Origin: Candidatus Accumulibacter sp. UBA704
Lineage (GTDB): Bacteria > Pseudomonadota > Gammaproteobacteria > Burkholderiales > Rhodocyclaceae
Direction: 5' to 3'
DNA length: 22,742 nucleotides
Assembly: GCA_002304785.1 (NCBI GenBank)
Contig: DBMG01000129.1
Location: forward strand, 13,389 to 36,130
Part shown: positions 1 to 7,146 of the stretch, piece after piece
Layout of the letters: every line of letters starts with the position of its first letter
Position numbering within the stretch: the stretch's first letter is position 1
Program-made: the position numbers and the translations under genes
The notes under the pieces: model-generated
Databases searched by the model: none
What the model was told of the DNA's origin: nothing
Seen by the model: the letters and a program-made list of their open reading frames with translations, nothing else

Positions 1-443
1 TTAGATGCTTTCCTCAGGAGCGGTTCTCTTTTGGGGCATGTCGATTCAAGGATGCGGGTCAGTAAGCATCTTCTTTGTCAGTATCCGACCAAAGCCTAGG
101 TACCCCCCTACGACGAGCGTACTTCTGCTCTAGTATCAATGCCGACGTTGCCAGATGCATCCTGACATGCAGCTTCTGGCCGGATGCTGCCTGACGGAAA
201 AAGGACGGTCAAGCAACGATTCCTGTGCCTAAAGTTCCTGTCGGAACCAGCGCCATCCGTCCGGCAAACTCGCTGCGGACGGCGTCGAGTGCCCTTGTTC
301 TAGAGAACTCGAAGTGATCGACGCCCGGATTCAACGACAACGCAACCTGATGCGGAACGGCGAATGCGTCAGCGTGAGTTGGCGCTGTGCAGACCAAATC
401 GCCCCACAGAGTGAAAACCAGCGAGCCGTTGATTGGTATTTCC
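1..443. other. Left edge, no supportable gene
   Basis: No reading frame here shows a recognisable domain, a good ribosome binding site or a credible start. A minus-strand frame stays open from inside the TRIC gene down to position 209, but its upstream half is only the shadow of that gene and the remaining 75 or so residues resemble nothing I know. A plus-strand frame at 314-505 is equally uninformative and overlaps the 3' end of the TRIC gene. The stretch looks less GC-biased by codon position than its neighbours. It contains the short imperfect repeat GATGCATCCTGAC / GATGCTGCCTGAC around 152-196. It could be intergenic DNA or a decayed gene. Confidence 0.5.
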
Positions 444-1052
444 TCAGTGCCGGGAAACGGGAAGAACCCAGTTCCACCGCACTGCCGCCAGACGAAAAGC
501 GGTGATGCCGAATGTCGTGATCCACACGGCCAGTTCGCCGGGTAGCGCCAAGTGGGTGAGGAGGAAATAGAAATAGCACCCCGCAAACGCACACGTGGCG
601 TAGAGCGGCGTCTGTTGAAACAGTGATGGCAGTTCGTTGCACAGGACGTCCCGGATAACGCCGCCAAAGGTCCCGGTGATCGTTCCCATGAGCGCGGCGA
701 TGAATAGGGAAGTGCCAGCCTCCAGCGCATAGCCGGCGCCGGCCACGCTGAACAAGCCAAGGCCGAGCGCGTCGGCAATCAGCAGCACGACCGGCGGGAA
801 GCGTCCGGTGACCGGGAGCAGGGCAAAAATTGTCGACAGCCCCAAGATCGCAATGGCGTAGCTGTCGTGCTCGATCCAGAATAGAGGGGTGCGATCCAGC
901 AGCAGGTCACGCAAGGTGCCGCCACCGAAGGCGGCCACCAGCGCAACGACAAACAGGCCGACCAGATCCATGTCGCGCCGCCTTGCCTCGACAAGACCGG
1001 ACAGGGCAAACGCGAAGACTCCGACGGCTTCGATGAATTTAAACAGGTTCAT
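444..1052 (-). CDS. TRIC / UPF0126 family membrane channel (YicG/YadS-like)
   Basis: This is an inner-membrane protein of about 202 residues, a usual length for prokaryotic TRIC (UPF0126) proteins. The family includes trimeric cation channels, and some members have been linked to glycine transport, so the ion or solute here is unknown. Two inverted-topology repeats are visible. Each has hydrophobic helices and a glycine-rich kink followed by Arg-Asp: GGGTLRD at residues 43-49 and GGVIRD at 130-135. The C-terminal Arg-Leu-x-x-x-Arg-Trp-Asn-Trp segment is also typical, so the gene is complete. I chose the ATG at 1052; an in-frame TTG at 1061 adds three residues and neither has a strong Shine-Dalgarno sequence. 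It lies about 110 bases downstream of a LysR gene on the same strand. Family membership is firm, function is not. Confidence 0.9.
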   Translation of the reverse strand: MNLFKFIEAVGVFAFALSGLVEARRRDMDLVGLFVVALVAAFGGGTLRDLLLDRTPLFWIEHDSYAIAILGLSTIFALLPVTGRFPPVVLLIADALGLGLFSVAGAGYALEAGTSLFIAALMGTITGTFGGVIRDVLCNELPSLFQQTPLYATCAFAGCYFYFLLTHLALPGELAVWITTFGITAFRLAAVRWNWVLPVSRH

Positions 1053-1163
1053 GGGGTGCAACTATAACCGACGCACTGGTCTGACCGCCGCCGCGTTTGA
1101 ATTTCCTATTCCGGCTGATGGCCGGGCATGGCAAACGAGTCTTGCCTGCCATCCGATACGCGC

Positions 1164-2066
1164 TTAGCGATCCCAATACGGATCGGTCCCAATATGGGCG
1201 AGCAGAAAATCGATGAAGACGCGAACCTTGCTCGGAAGATGGCGTGTCGGAAGATACATCGCATAGACGTGCCGTTCGACCGGAATGTACTCGGACAACG
1301 CTGCCTGCAGTTTTCCGCTCTGCAAATCCTTGCCGATGATGAAGGTCGGCAGGAGGCCGATGCCCAATCCGCCGAGCACGGCTTGCGACAATGCCTCGTC
1401 GTCATCGACATGAAGCGGCCCGCTTACCGGTATCGATATGTCTCCGTCAGGACCGGTGAACCGCCAATGACCCTGCTCGCCCGATCGGGTGTAGTCAAGG
1501 CAATTGTGGTGCACTAGATCCGCAGGGGAGTGGGGAACGCCGCGCTGATCGAAGTATCCGGGCGTTGCGCAGAGTTTTCGGCGAACCGGCGCCAGCCTGC
1601 GCGCAACCCAGTTCGGCGGCGGGTCGCCGGTGACACGAATGGCGACGTCGTATCCTTCCTCCGCCAGATCGACCCAGCGGTCGGTAATGGTCAGGTCGAT
1701 TGTGATTTCCGGGTAGCGTGAAAGAAACACAGCCAGCGCCGGGGCAATGTGCAGGGTGCCAAAGGCCACCGAAGCACTGACACGCAGCAGCCCTCGTGGC
1801 GCGGTGGTGAGACTGTCGACGAGTTTTCTGGCCTGTTCGGCTTCGCTCAGCATCCGGGTGCAATGCTCGGATACCGAAGCGCCAATCTCCGTCAGGCTGA
1901 GGTAGCGGGTGGTCCGATTGAGCAGGCGCGCGCCCAACTCCTTTTCCAGCTTGGCAACTGCCTTGCTGACGGCGGATCGGGACGTTGCCATTCGGCGTGC
2001 CGCTTCGGCAAAACTTCCCGCTTCCACAACTCGGGCGAAGACTGCCATCAGATTGAGGTCGGTCAT
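1164..2066 (-). CDS. LysR-type transcriptional regulator (CrgA-like)
   Basis: The 300-residue protein has the full LysR layout. An N-terminal winged helix-turn-helix spans roughly residues 1-60, with the recognition region around ATSRSAVSKAVAKLE, followed by the linker helix and a periplasmic-binding-like effector domain from about residue 90. The motif around GYDVAIRVTGDPP and the C-terminal LPSKVRVFIDFL are typical of the CrgA-type LysR subgroup. It is divergent from the rnk-like gene at 2204 and could regulate that gene, itself, or the downstream TRIC gene. No effector can be inferred. The start ATG at 2066 is the only one that keeps the whole HTH domain. It resembles the second LysR protein in the window (3556-4470) in length and domain pattern. 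Confidence 0.95.
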   Translation of the reverse strand: MTDLNLMAVFARVVEAGSFAEAARRMATSRSAVSKAVAKLEKELGARLLNRTTRYLSLTEIGASVSEHCTRMLSEAEQARKLVDSLTTAPRGLLRVSASVAFGTLHIAPALAVFLSRYPEITIDLTITDRWVDLAEEGYDVAIRVTGDPPPNWVARRLAPVRRKLCATPGYFDQRGVPHSPADLVHHNCLDYTRSGEQGHWRFTGPDGDISIPVSGPLHVDDDEALSQAVLGGLGIGLLPTFIIGKDLQSGKLQAALSEYIPVERHVYAMYLPTRHLPSKVRVFIDFLLAHIGTDPYWDR

Positions 2067-2203
2067 AGGTGAACGTGGGTGAAGTCAAAATTGCGACAGG
2101 TCGATTGGTTCCTATGGAGATACATTGTGATTCTGATGCGGTGGCTAATCAAAAGGAAGATGCTCCCGTAGTATGCCTCATCATGAATAGAGAGAAATCC
2201 CAT

Positions 2204-2596
2204 ATGCTGCAAAAAAATACTTCACCTGACCATCTGGTGGTGCTTCTGGACGACTACTCGCAACTGCGGGGGCTGGCGCGAGACCACGAGTTATCGGATG
2301 AACTGGATCGGGCGATTGTTGTTCCTCTGGAACGTATGCCTGACGATGTGGTGACCATGCACTCGCGCTGCATTTACGTCGATGAAAGCACCGGGACCGC
2401 GCGGGAAGTGGAACTGGTCTATCCGGAGGAGGCTGATCCCGCGAAAGGAAGAATCTCCGTATTGGCACCCATTGGCTCGGCGCTGCTGGGATTGGCGGCC
2501 GGGCACTCGATCGATTGGGAGCTCCCCGGAGGGAAGATCCACCGAATAACGGTGAAGCGGGTTCTTTCCCAGCCGCATGAGCGGTGTTCGATATGA
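2204..2596 (+). CDS. rnk: Rnk family protein, GreA/GreB C-terminal-like domain
   Basis: A protein of about 130 residues with the Rnk layout: a short N-terminal helical region and a GreA/GreB C-terminal (FKBP-like) domain. The family signature VVTMHSR, ELVYPEEADP, GRISVLAPIGSALLGL and a final WELPGG loop is complete. E. coli Rnk, known as a regulator of nucleoside diphosphate kinase, is a cytoplasmic protein that binds RNA polymerase and lacks the Gre coiled-coil finger. The frame is open from an ATG at 2069, but the added 45 residues do not belong to the family. I placed the start at ATG 2204, preceded by a weak AGAGAGAAA; ATG 2183 is the other candidate. A second, more divergent copy follows at 3038, with a small winged-helix-like gene between them. 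Confidence 0.85.
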   Translation: MLQKNTSPDHLVVLLDDYSQLRGLARDHELSDELDRAIVVPLERMPDDVVTMHSRCIYVDESTGTAREVELVYPEEADPAKGRISVLAPIGSALLGLAAGHSIDWELPGGKIHRITVKRVLSQPHERCSI

Positions 2597-2621
2597 CTAC
2601 GTGTAAAGGAGGAGGGCGGAA

Positions 2622-2837
2622 TTGACCATGGCCGCGGTTTCAACGGAATCGATATTGAGCAAATTTCACCAAAGGTCGTGTCTCGATCTGCGCCAGTTGG
2701 CGGCGCTTCACGGTGTGGACGCCGCCAACGAAACGCTCACGAAAGCAGTTGCTGACCTCAGGCGGCGAGGAAGGATCTCACGTATCGGCGGACAGGGGCA
2801 GCGCAGGTCGTTTGTTCTTGCCACTTTCGAGAGTTGA
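2622..2837 (+). CDS. Small winged-helix-like protein, unknown function
   Basis: A 71-residue protein. The middle reads as a helix-turn-helix (LDLRQLAALHGVD, then ETLTKAVADLRRRGRI). It is followed by a basic strand-turn-strand, ISRIGGQGQRRSFVLATF, that would form a wing. The fold is therefore probably a minimal winged helix, but I do not recognise a named family. A strong AAAGGAGGAGG at 2605-2615 sets translation. It is well spaced from the TTG at 2622 and about 12 bases from the ATG at 2628, so the protein may start at either. It begins 25 bases after the first Rnk gene and is probably co-transcribed with it. A role as a small DNA-binding partner is inference. Confidence 0.65.
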   Translation: MTMAAVSTESILSKFHQRSCLDLRQLAALHGVDAANETLTKAVADLRRRGRISRIGGQGQRRSFVLATFES

Positions 2838-2917
2838 GTTCTCGCGGCCCCTGACAGCCTGCTTTTGATGTGGCGAAACAGATTCATTTGTGATTCGGCA
2901 TGATGATGTTCGGATCC

Positions 2918-2992
2918 GTCACCCCAGCGAAGGCCGGGGTCCAGTCGGCGATTGCTCTCCGATACTGGATACCGGCCTTCGCCGGTATGACG
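2918..2992. repeat. Dispersed palindromic intergenic repeat (double hairpin)
   Basis: Two 29-base arms at 2918-2946 and 2964-2992 are inverted copies of each other, matching at about 24 positions, around a 17-base centre. Each arm is itself a hairpin: ACCCCAGC-GAAG-GCCGGGGT at 2921-2940 (one mismatch) and ATACCGGC-CTTC-GCCGGTAT at 2969-2988 (perfect). This CGTCA...GCGAAGGCCGG...CCAGT type of element is a common non-coding intergenic repeat in many proteobacteria. It lies between the winged-helix gene and the second Rnk gene, where it may act as a transcription barrier or mRNA stabiliser. A partial copy lies at 22726-22742. Confidence 0.85.
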
Positions 2993-3037
2993 GTATCTAT
3001 TTGCTTCGTCTGGCCGAAGTAATAGAAGGAGTTCATG

Positions 3038-3481
3038 ATGCCGGCAACATTTCATCGAAAACCCGTGTCCTGCGTTTCGGCGCTCGACAAGCGTCGCCTG
3101 GAATCCCTGATTGCACGTCGGATGGACGGTCAATGTGCCCTAACCCTGAATCCGTCGGCGGAAAAGGTGCTCCGTCGGCTGCATTCGGCAGAATTGGTCG
3201 TGCCGCCGGAGGATGTGCCCCGTGATTTGGTCACCATGAATTCGACGGTCATTCTCGTCGATCCGCTTGCCTGCGAGCAGTGGGAAGTGACCTTGGTCTA
3301 TCCGGAAGATCATGAACCCGAGAGAAATTACTGGTCAATTCTGAGCCCGGTAGGTTCCGCCGTATTCGGGCTCCGTGTCTATGACGCTGCCGACGTCAGG
3401 CGGGGCGATCGGACAACGGAAGGCTGGGTGGTTGCCGATATTCCGTTTCAACCCGAAATGCGTGGCTGGACAACCCTGTGA
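3038..3481 (+). CDS. Second Rnk-like protein, divergent C terminus
   Basis: About 147 residues. The central block matches the Rnk signature (DLVTMNST, VTLVYPEDHEP, WSILSPVGSAVFGL), so it should adopt the GreA/GreB C-terminal-like fold and may contact RNA polymerase. It differs from the first Rnk copy after this block. The usual W-x-L-P-x-G loop is missing and is replaced by an unrelated tail rich in charged residues (VRRGDRTTEGW). Rnk proteins are usually near 136 residues, so the tail is slightly long. AGAAGGAG at 3024-3031 is best spaced for the ATG at 3038; ATG 3035 is directly upstream. It follows the double-hairpin repeat and converges on the LysR gene at 3556. Confident on fold, uncertain on function. 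Confidence 0.8.
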   Translation: MPATFHRKPVSCVSALDKRRLESLIARRMDGQCALTLNPSAEKVLRRLHSAELVVPPEDVPRDLVTMNSTVILVDPLACEQWEVTLVYPEDHEPERNYWSILSPVGSAVFGLRVYDAADVRRGDRTTEGWVVADIPFQPEMRGWTTL

Positions 3482-3539
3482 TCATGTGGGGCGGTTGCTC
3501 GGCTCTTTTCGATGACAACTGCCGGAGATGGCGTGGAAC

Positions 3540-3556
3540 GGTCTCGAAACGAGACC
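3540..3556. terminator. Short hairpin between convergent genes
   Basis: GGTCTCG-AAA-CGAGACC is a perfect seven-base-pair stem with a three-base loop. It sits between the convergent second Rnk-like gene and the LysR gene, ending at that gene's last base. There is no T-tract on either strand, so it is at best a weak bidirectional terminator or an mRNA 3' end structure. Confidence 0.3.
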
Positions 3557-4470
3557 TACCACAACCTCCGGTGCAGCCCCGCCTTTTCGTCGAAGTGCTC
3601 GGCCAGAAAGTCGACGAACACACGCACCTTCGCAGGTAGATTGCGCTTTTGCGGGTACACCGCGTAGATGTCCGCGGGAAGAAGGGCGTAGTCACCAAGC
3701 AGCACTTCGAGCTGTCCGGCACGCACGAAGGGGGATGCGTCCCACTCCGAACGCATGATCACGCCGTGCCCTTCCAGCGCCCAGGTCAGGACGGCGGCTC
3801 CGTCGTTGCTGCTCAGGTTGCCTCGCACCTTGACGCTCTGCGTCTTCCCGGCCTTGGTGAAGTGCCATTGCCCGTAGGCGACGTCGTCCTGGCGCACGAT
3901 CAGGCAGTTGTGCTGCGTCAGGTCGTCCGGAACCACGGGACGCGGGCGATTCTCGAGATAGCGCGGTGAGGCCAGGATGCGGCGGCGGTGGTTGGCGATC
4001 TTGCGCGCCATCACGCGGCTATCGGGTGGCGGTCCGAAGCGGACGCTGACGTCGACCTCGCCGTCGGCCAGGCTCGCCGGCCTGTCCGAGAGCAAAAGCT
4101 GGATTTCGAGGTCAGGATACTGGCGTGAAAACTCGGATATCGCCGGGGCGATGAAGTTGCGCCCGAAACCGAACGTGGCCTGCACCCGCAACAGTCCGAT
4201 GGGGGCGCCGTGGCTGCTCGAGATGGCGTGCTCCAGATCGTCGATCTCGCTGAGGATGCGCTGCCCCTCGGCGAGATAGATTTCTCCTTCCTGCGTCAGG
4301 CTGAGGTGCCGCGTATTGCGCGCGATCAGCCGCACGCCGAGCCGAGCCTCCAGTTGTGCCAGCCATTTGCTGACCGCCGACGGCGTGACGTTGAACTCGC
4401 GGGCGGCGGCGGAAAGGCTTCCGCTCTTAACCAGCGTGGAGAAGAAAGCGAGGTCAGTGCGTAGTTTCAT
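3556..4470 (-). CDS. LysR-type regulator divergent from tartrate dehydratase
   Basis: A 304-residue LysR protein. The winged HTH covers about residues 1-62 (SLSAAAREFNVTPSAVSKW) and the effector-binding domain the rest, with DGEVDVSVRFGPPPDS and LPAKVRVFVDFL typical of the CrgA-like subgroup. It is divergent from ttdA, with about 108 bases between the two starts. The same arrangement exists in E. coli, where the LysR protein TtdR (Dan) lies divergent from ttdABT and activates it. That makes this the likely tartrate-responsive regulator, but the assignment rests on position rather than on residue-level orthology, so I give no symbol. The start is the ATG at 4470, which leads straight into the HTH domain. 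Confidence 0.93.
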   Translation of the reverse strand: MKLRTDLAFFSTLVKSGSLSAAAREFNVTPSAVSKWLAQLEARLGVRLIARNTRHLSLTQEGEIYLAEGQRILSEIDDLEHAISSSHGAPIGLLRVQATFGFGRNFIAPAISEFSRQYPDLEIQLLLSDRPASLADGEVDVSVRFGPPPDSRVMARKIANHRRRILASPRYLENRPRPVVPDDLTQHNCLIVRQDDVAYGQWHFTKAGKTQSVKVRGNLSSNDGAAVLTWALEGHGVIMRSEWDASPFVRAGQLEVLLGDYALLPADIYAVYPQKRNLPAKVRVFVDFLAEHFDEKAGLHRRLW

Positions 4471-4479
4471 ATTTTCCTG

Positions 4480-4530
4480 TATGGAACATATGGTTTGCCA
4501 AATTGCGTATTTCTATCCAACAGGGAACAT
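4480..4530. promoter_or_regulatory. Candidate operator region between LysR gene and ttdA
   Basis: The 108-base divergent intergenic region holds the inverted repeat TATG-GAA-CATA at 4480-4490. A second GGAACAT at 4524-4530 is a direct repeat of 4483-4489, 41 bases away, or about four helical turns on the same face. Paired sites of this kind are typical of LysR regulators bound between divergent promoters. The stretch is notably AT-rich for this window (TATAGATTAT follows at 4531-4540). No confident -35/-10 pair could be fixed. Confidence 0.4.
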
Positions 4531-4578
4531 TATAGATTATCCACGTCGCCCGTAAGGGTGTTGTCAGGAGAGTGGAAA

Positions 4579-5478
4579 TTGGAAAAGCAAGCAGCCGTAC
4601 AGTCATTGACTGACACCATGGCGAAGTTTACTGCGTATATCGGCAAGCACCTTCCGACCGATGTCGAGAAGAAACTGGCCGAACTTCGCGCCAAGGAAAC
4701 CAAGCCGCTGGCCAAGGCGATCTATCTGTCCATGGCCGAAAACCAGGAGGCTGCCAACCGCCTTGACCGGCCGAGCTGTCAGGATACGGGCGTCATCCAG
4801 TACTTCGTCACCGCGGGGGCCAAGTTCCCGTTGCTCGGCGAGCTGGCCGAGATCCTCGAGGAGGCCACCCGCGAAGCCACGCGCACGGCGCCGCTGCGGC
4901 ACAACGCCGTCGAGACCTTTGTCGAGAAGAATACCGGGACCAATACCGGCACCAAGGTTCCCTGGCTGGACTGGGACATTGTTCCGGATGACGATGGCGT
5001 GACGATCGACGTGTATATGGCCGGCGGCGGCTGCACATTGCCGGGGTCGGCAACGGTGCTGATGCCGGGGCAGGGTTACGAAGGCGTCGCCGAGTTCGTG
5101 TTCAACGTCATTTCGTCGCGCGGCGTCAACGCGTGCCCGCCGCTGCTGGTCGGTGTCGGCGTGTCCACCGCCGTCGAAACGGCTGCCCGGCTTTCCAAGA
5201 AAGCCTTGATGCGTCCTGTCGGTTCGCATAACGCCGACCCCAACGCCGCAAAGATGGAAACGCTGCTCGAAGACGGGCTCAACGAAATGGGCATCGGTCC
5301 GCAGGGCTTGACCGGGACGAACAGCGTCATGGGCGTGAACATCGAGTCGTCGGCCCGCCATCCGTCGACCATCGGCGTGGCCGTCAATACCGGCTGCTGG
5401 GCGCACCGGCGCGGGCGCATCCGCATCAACGCCGATCTGTCGTACGAAATCCTGACGCATGAAGGAGCCAAACTGTGA
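4579..5478 (+). CDS. ttdA: L(+)-tartrate dehydratase, alpha subunit
   Basis: This is the alpha subunit of the oxygen-sensitive [4Fe-4S] L(+)-tartrate dehydratase, a cytoplasmic enzyme that dehydrates tartrate to oxaloacetate. The likely cluster cysteines are C67 (CQDTG), C186 (VNACPP) and C273 (TGCWAHRRG). The segments RHNAVE, NTGTNTG, YMAGGGCTLPG and GPQGLTG...SVMGV...SSARHPSTIGVAV match E. coli TtdA closely as I recall it, better than class I fumarases, whose alpha and beta parts are usually fused. The start is a TTG at 4579, with AGGAGA seven bases upstream, giving 299 residues (E. coli about 303). An ATG at 4495 would add 28 residues that do not belong to the family. It overlaps ttdB by four bases. 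Related fumarase-type activity cannot be fully excluded. Confidence 0.93.
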   Translation: MEKQAAVQSLTDTMAKFTAYIGKHLPTDVEKKLAELRAKETKPLAKAIYLSMAENQEAANRLDRPSCQDTGVIQYFVTAGAKFPLLGELAEILEEATREATRTAPLRHNAVETFVEKNTGTNTGTKVPWLDWDIVPDDDGVTIDVYMAGGGCTLPGSATVLMPGQGYEGVAEFVFNVISSRGVNACPPLLVGVGVSTAVETAARLSKKALMRPVGSHNADPNAAKMETLLEDGLNEMGIGPQGLTGTNSVMGVNIESSARHPSTIGVAVNTGCWAHRRGRIRINADLSYEILTHEGAKL

Positions 5479-6086
5479 ACAAGAAAGTACTCACCACGCC
5501 GATCAAGGACGAGGATCTAGAGGATCTGCGGGTCGGCGACGTCGTCTATCTGACCGGGCATATCGTGACCTGTCGCGACGTTGCGCACCGGCGCCTGATC
5601 GAACTGAAGCGGGAGCTCCCGGTGGATCTCAAGGGCGGGGCGATCTTCCACGCCGGGCCGATCGTCCGGAAACTGGATGACGGCAAGTTCGAAATGGTGT
5701 CGATCGGCCCGACGACCAGCATGCGCATGGAGAAATTCGAGCGCGAGTTCATCGAGCAGACCGGCGTCAAACTGATCGTCGGCAAGGGCGGCATGGGACC
5801 GCTGACCGAGGAAGGCTGCAAGAAACACAAGGCCGTGCATGCCATTTTCCCCGGAGGCTGCGCGGTGCTCGCGGCAACGCAGGTCGAGGAAATCGAGCGC
5901 GCCGAATGGCAGGATCTCGGTATGCCGGAAACGCTGTGGGTCAATCGTGTCAAGGAACTCGGCCCGCTGATCATCTCGATCGATACGCAAGGCAACAACC
6001 TGATCGAGAAGAACAAGGCGGAATTCAACGCCAAGAAGGGGCCGATTCTGGAGAAGATCTACAGCCAGGTGAGTTTCATCAAATAA
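5475..6086 (+). CDS. ttdB: L(+)-tartrate dehydratase, beta subunit
   Basis: The 203-residue beta subunit (E. coli about 201) carries the swivelling domain that completes the tartrate dehydratase active site. Motifs TGHIVTCRDVAHRRLIELKR, IFHAGPIVRK, GPTTSMRME, EFIEQTGVK, VGKGGMGPLTEEGC and GCAVLAATQVEEIE run almost collinearly with E. coli TtdB. It starts at a GTG (5475) whose last two bases are the first two of the ttdA stop codon, a four-base overlap that implies translational coupling; GAAGGAG lies seven bases upstream. The TRAP transporter genes follow after 15 bases. In E. coli the next gene is the antiporter ttdT, so the uptake mechanism has been replaced here. Confidence 0.95.
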   Translation: MNKKVLTTPIKDEDLEDLRVGDVVYLTGHIVTCRDVAHRRLIELKRELPVDLKGGAIFHAGPIVRKLDDGKFEMVSIGPTTSMRMEKFEREFIEQTGVKLIVGKGGMGPLTEEGCKKHKAVHAIFPGGCAVLAATQVEEIERAEWQDLGMPETLWVNRVKELGPLIISIDTQGNNLIEKNKAEFNAKKGPILEKIYSQVSFIK

Positions 6087-6101
6087 GGAGGGTAATGAAC
6101 C

Positions 6102-7088
6102 ATGAAAAAACTTGTCATTTCTTCGATTCTCTTCGCCAGCGCGCTGTCGCTGACGTTTCCCGCAAGCGCGCAGGACGTGATGAAACTCAAGCTCGGTCAC
6201 GTGGCGCCCACCGACGAGCCGTACCATCAGGCCGCCGAGAAATTCGCCGAACTGGTCAACAAGAATACCGGCGGGGCGGTACAGATCCAGATTTTCCCGA
6301 ACAGCCTGCTCGGCGGGCAGCGCGAACTGCTCGAAGGGCTGCAACTCGGATCGGTCGACGTCACGTTGACCACGGCGGCGGTGCTTTCGAGCTTTCTGCC
6401 GAAGACACAGGTGATCGAACTGCCGTTCATGTTCCGCGATCGCGAGCACGTCTACAAAGTGGTTGACGGCCCGCTCGCCAAGGAAATCTACGATGGTGAC
6501 GAGAAAAAGAAGATGAAGGTCATCGATACCTGGGAAAACGGCTTCCGCAACATCACCAACAACGTCCGTCCGATCGAGAAGCCCGAAGACATGAAGGGCG
6601 TCAAGATCCGCGTGATGGAAAACAAGATGTACATCGAGATGTTCAAGGCACTCGGCGCCAACCCGACGCCGATGGCGCGCGGCGAACTGTTCACCGGATT
6701 GCAGACCAAGGTGGTCGATGGGCAGGAAAACCCGCTGGGGCAGATCTACACCTCGCGTTTCTACGAGGTCCAGAAGTACGCGACCCTGAGCGGCCACACC
6801 TACTCGCCGGAAGTCGTCGTATTCAGCCTGGCGACGTGGAAGAAGATCCCGGCGAAGTATCAGGAGGAAATCCTGAAGGCCAGTGCGGAAGCAAAGAGAT
6901 TCAACCGCGAACTGTCGGCGAAGATGGACAAGGAATACGTCGGCAAGCTCAAGGAAAAAGGCATGACCGTGACGGCGCTCACGGCCCAGCAGATCGTGCC
7001 GTTCCAGGAAAAGATGATGCCGGTGTGGGACATGTTCGCCGACAAGATCGGCAAGGATCTGATCCAGAAGATCAAGGACACCAAGTAA
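6102..7088 (+). CDS. dctP: TRAP transporter substrate-binding protein, DctP family
   Basis: A 328-residue periplasmic binding protein with a Sec signal peptide (MKKLVISS..., predicted cleavage ASA|QD after residue 23). The DctP signatures are in order: LGHVAPTDEPYHQAAEKFAE, the GGQRELLEGLQLGS loop, and the KIRV motif with Arg170, the conserved carboxylate-binding arginine. PMARGELFTGLQTKVVDGQENP follows at about 190-211. These proteins bind organic acids and hand them to a QM membrane pair powered by the Na+ gradient. Placement directly after ttdAB, 15 bases away with a strong AGGAGGG, points to tartrate or a similar hydroxy-dicarboxylate. The ligand is inferred from context; DctP proteins are diverse, so C4-dicarboxylates such as malate remain possible. 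Confidence 0.93.
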   Translation: MKKLVISSILFASALSLTFPASAQDVMKLKLGHVAPTDEPYHQAAEKFAELVNKNTGGAVQIQIFPNSLLGGQRELLEGLQLGSVDVTLTTAAVLSSFLPKTQVIELPFMFRDREHVYKVVDGPLAKEIYDGDEKKKMKVIDTWENGFRNITNNVRPIEKPEDMKGVKIRVMENKMYIEMFKALGANPTPMARGELFTGLQTKVVDGQENPLGQIYTSRFYEVQKYATLSGHTYSPEVVVFSLATWKKIPAKYQEEILKASAEAKRFNRELSAKMDKEYVGKLKEKGMTVTALTAQQIVPFQEKMMPVWDMFADKIGKDLIQKIKDTK

Positions 7089-7103
7089 CTGAGGCAGGGA
7101 ATC

Positions 7104-7129
7104 GAGGGGGCGGTCCGAGGATCGCCCTC
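7104..7129 (+). terminator. Possible attenuating hairpin between dctP and dctQ
   Basis: GAGGGGGCG at 7104-7112 can pair with CGCCCTC at 7123-7129, with a small G bulge, and TTCTT follows. The match is imperfect and the T-run is broken, so this is a weak partial terminator at most. Such structures often keep binding-protein transcripts more abundant than those of the permeases. Confidence 0.3.
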
Positions 7130-7146
7130 TTCTTATCGGAGGGATG

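Noticed and set aside
209..778. A 189-codon minus-strand open frame over the TRIC gene
   Set aside because: Most of it overlaps the well-supported TRIC gene in another frame; the remaining tail matches nothing I know.
2708..3133. A 141-codon minus-strand open frame containing RHTGEGRYPV and LDPGLRWGDG
   Set aside because: These peptides are the familiar translation of the palindromic repeat at 2918-2992, not a gene.
4579..6086. Class I fumarase assignment
   Set aside because: Separate alpha and beta subunits and near-collinear motifs with TtdA and TtdB favour L(+)-tartrate dehydratase.
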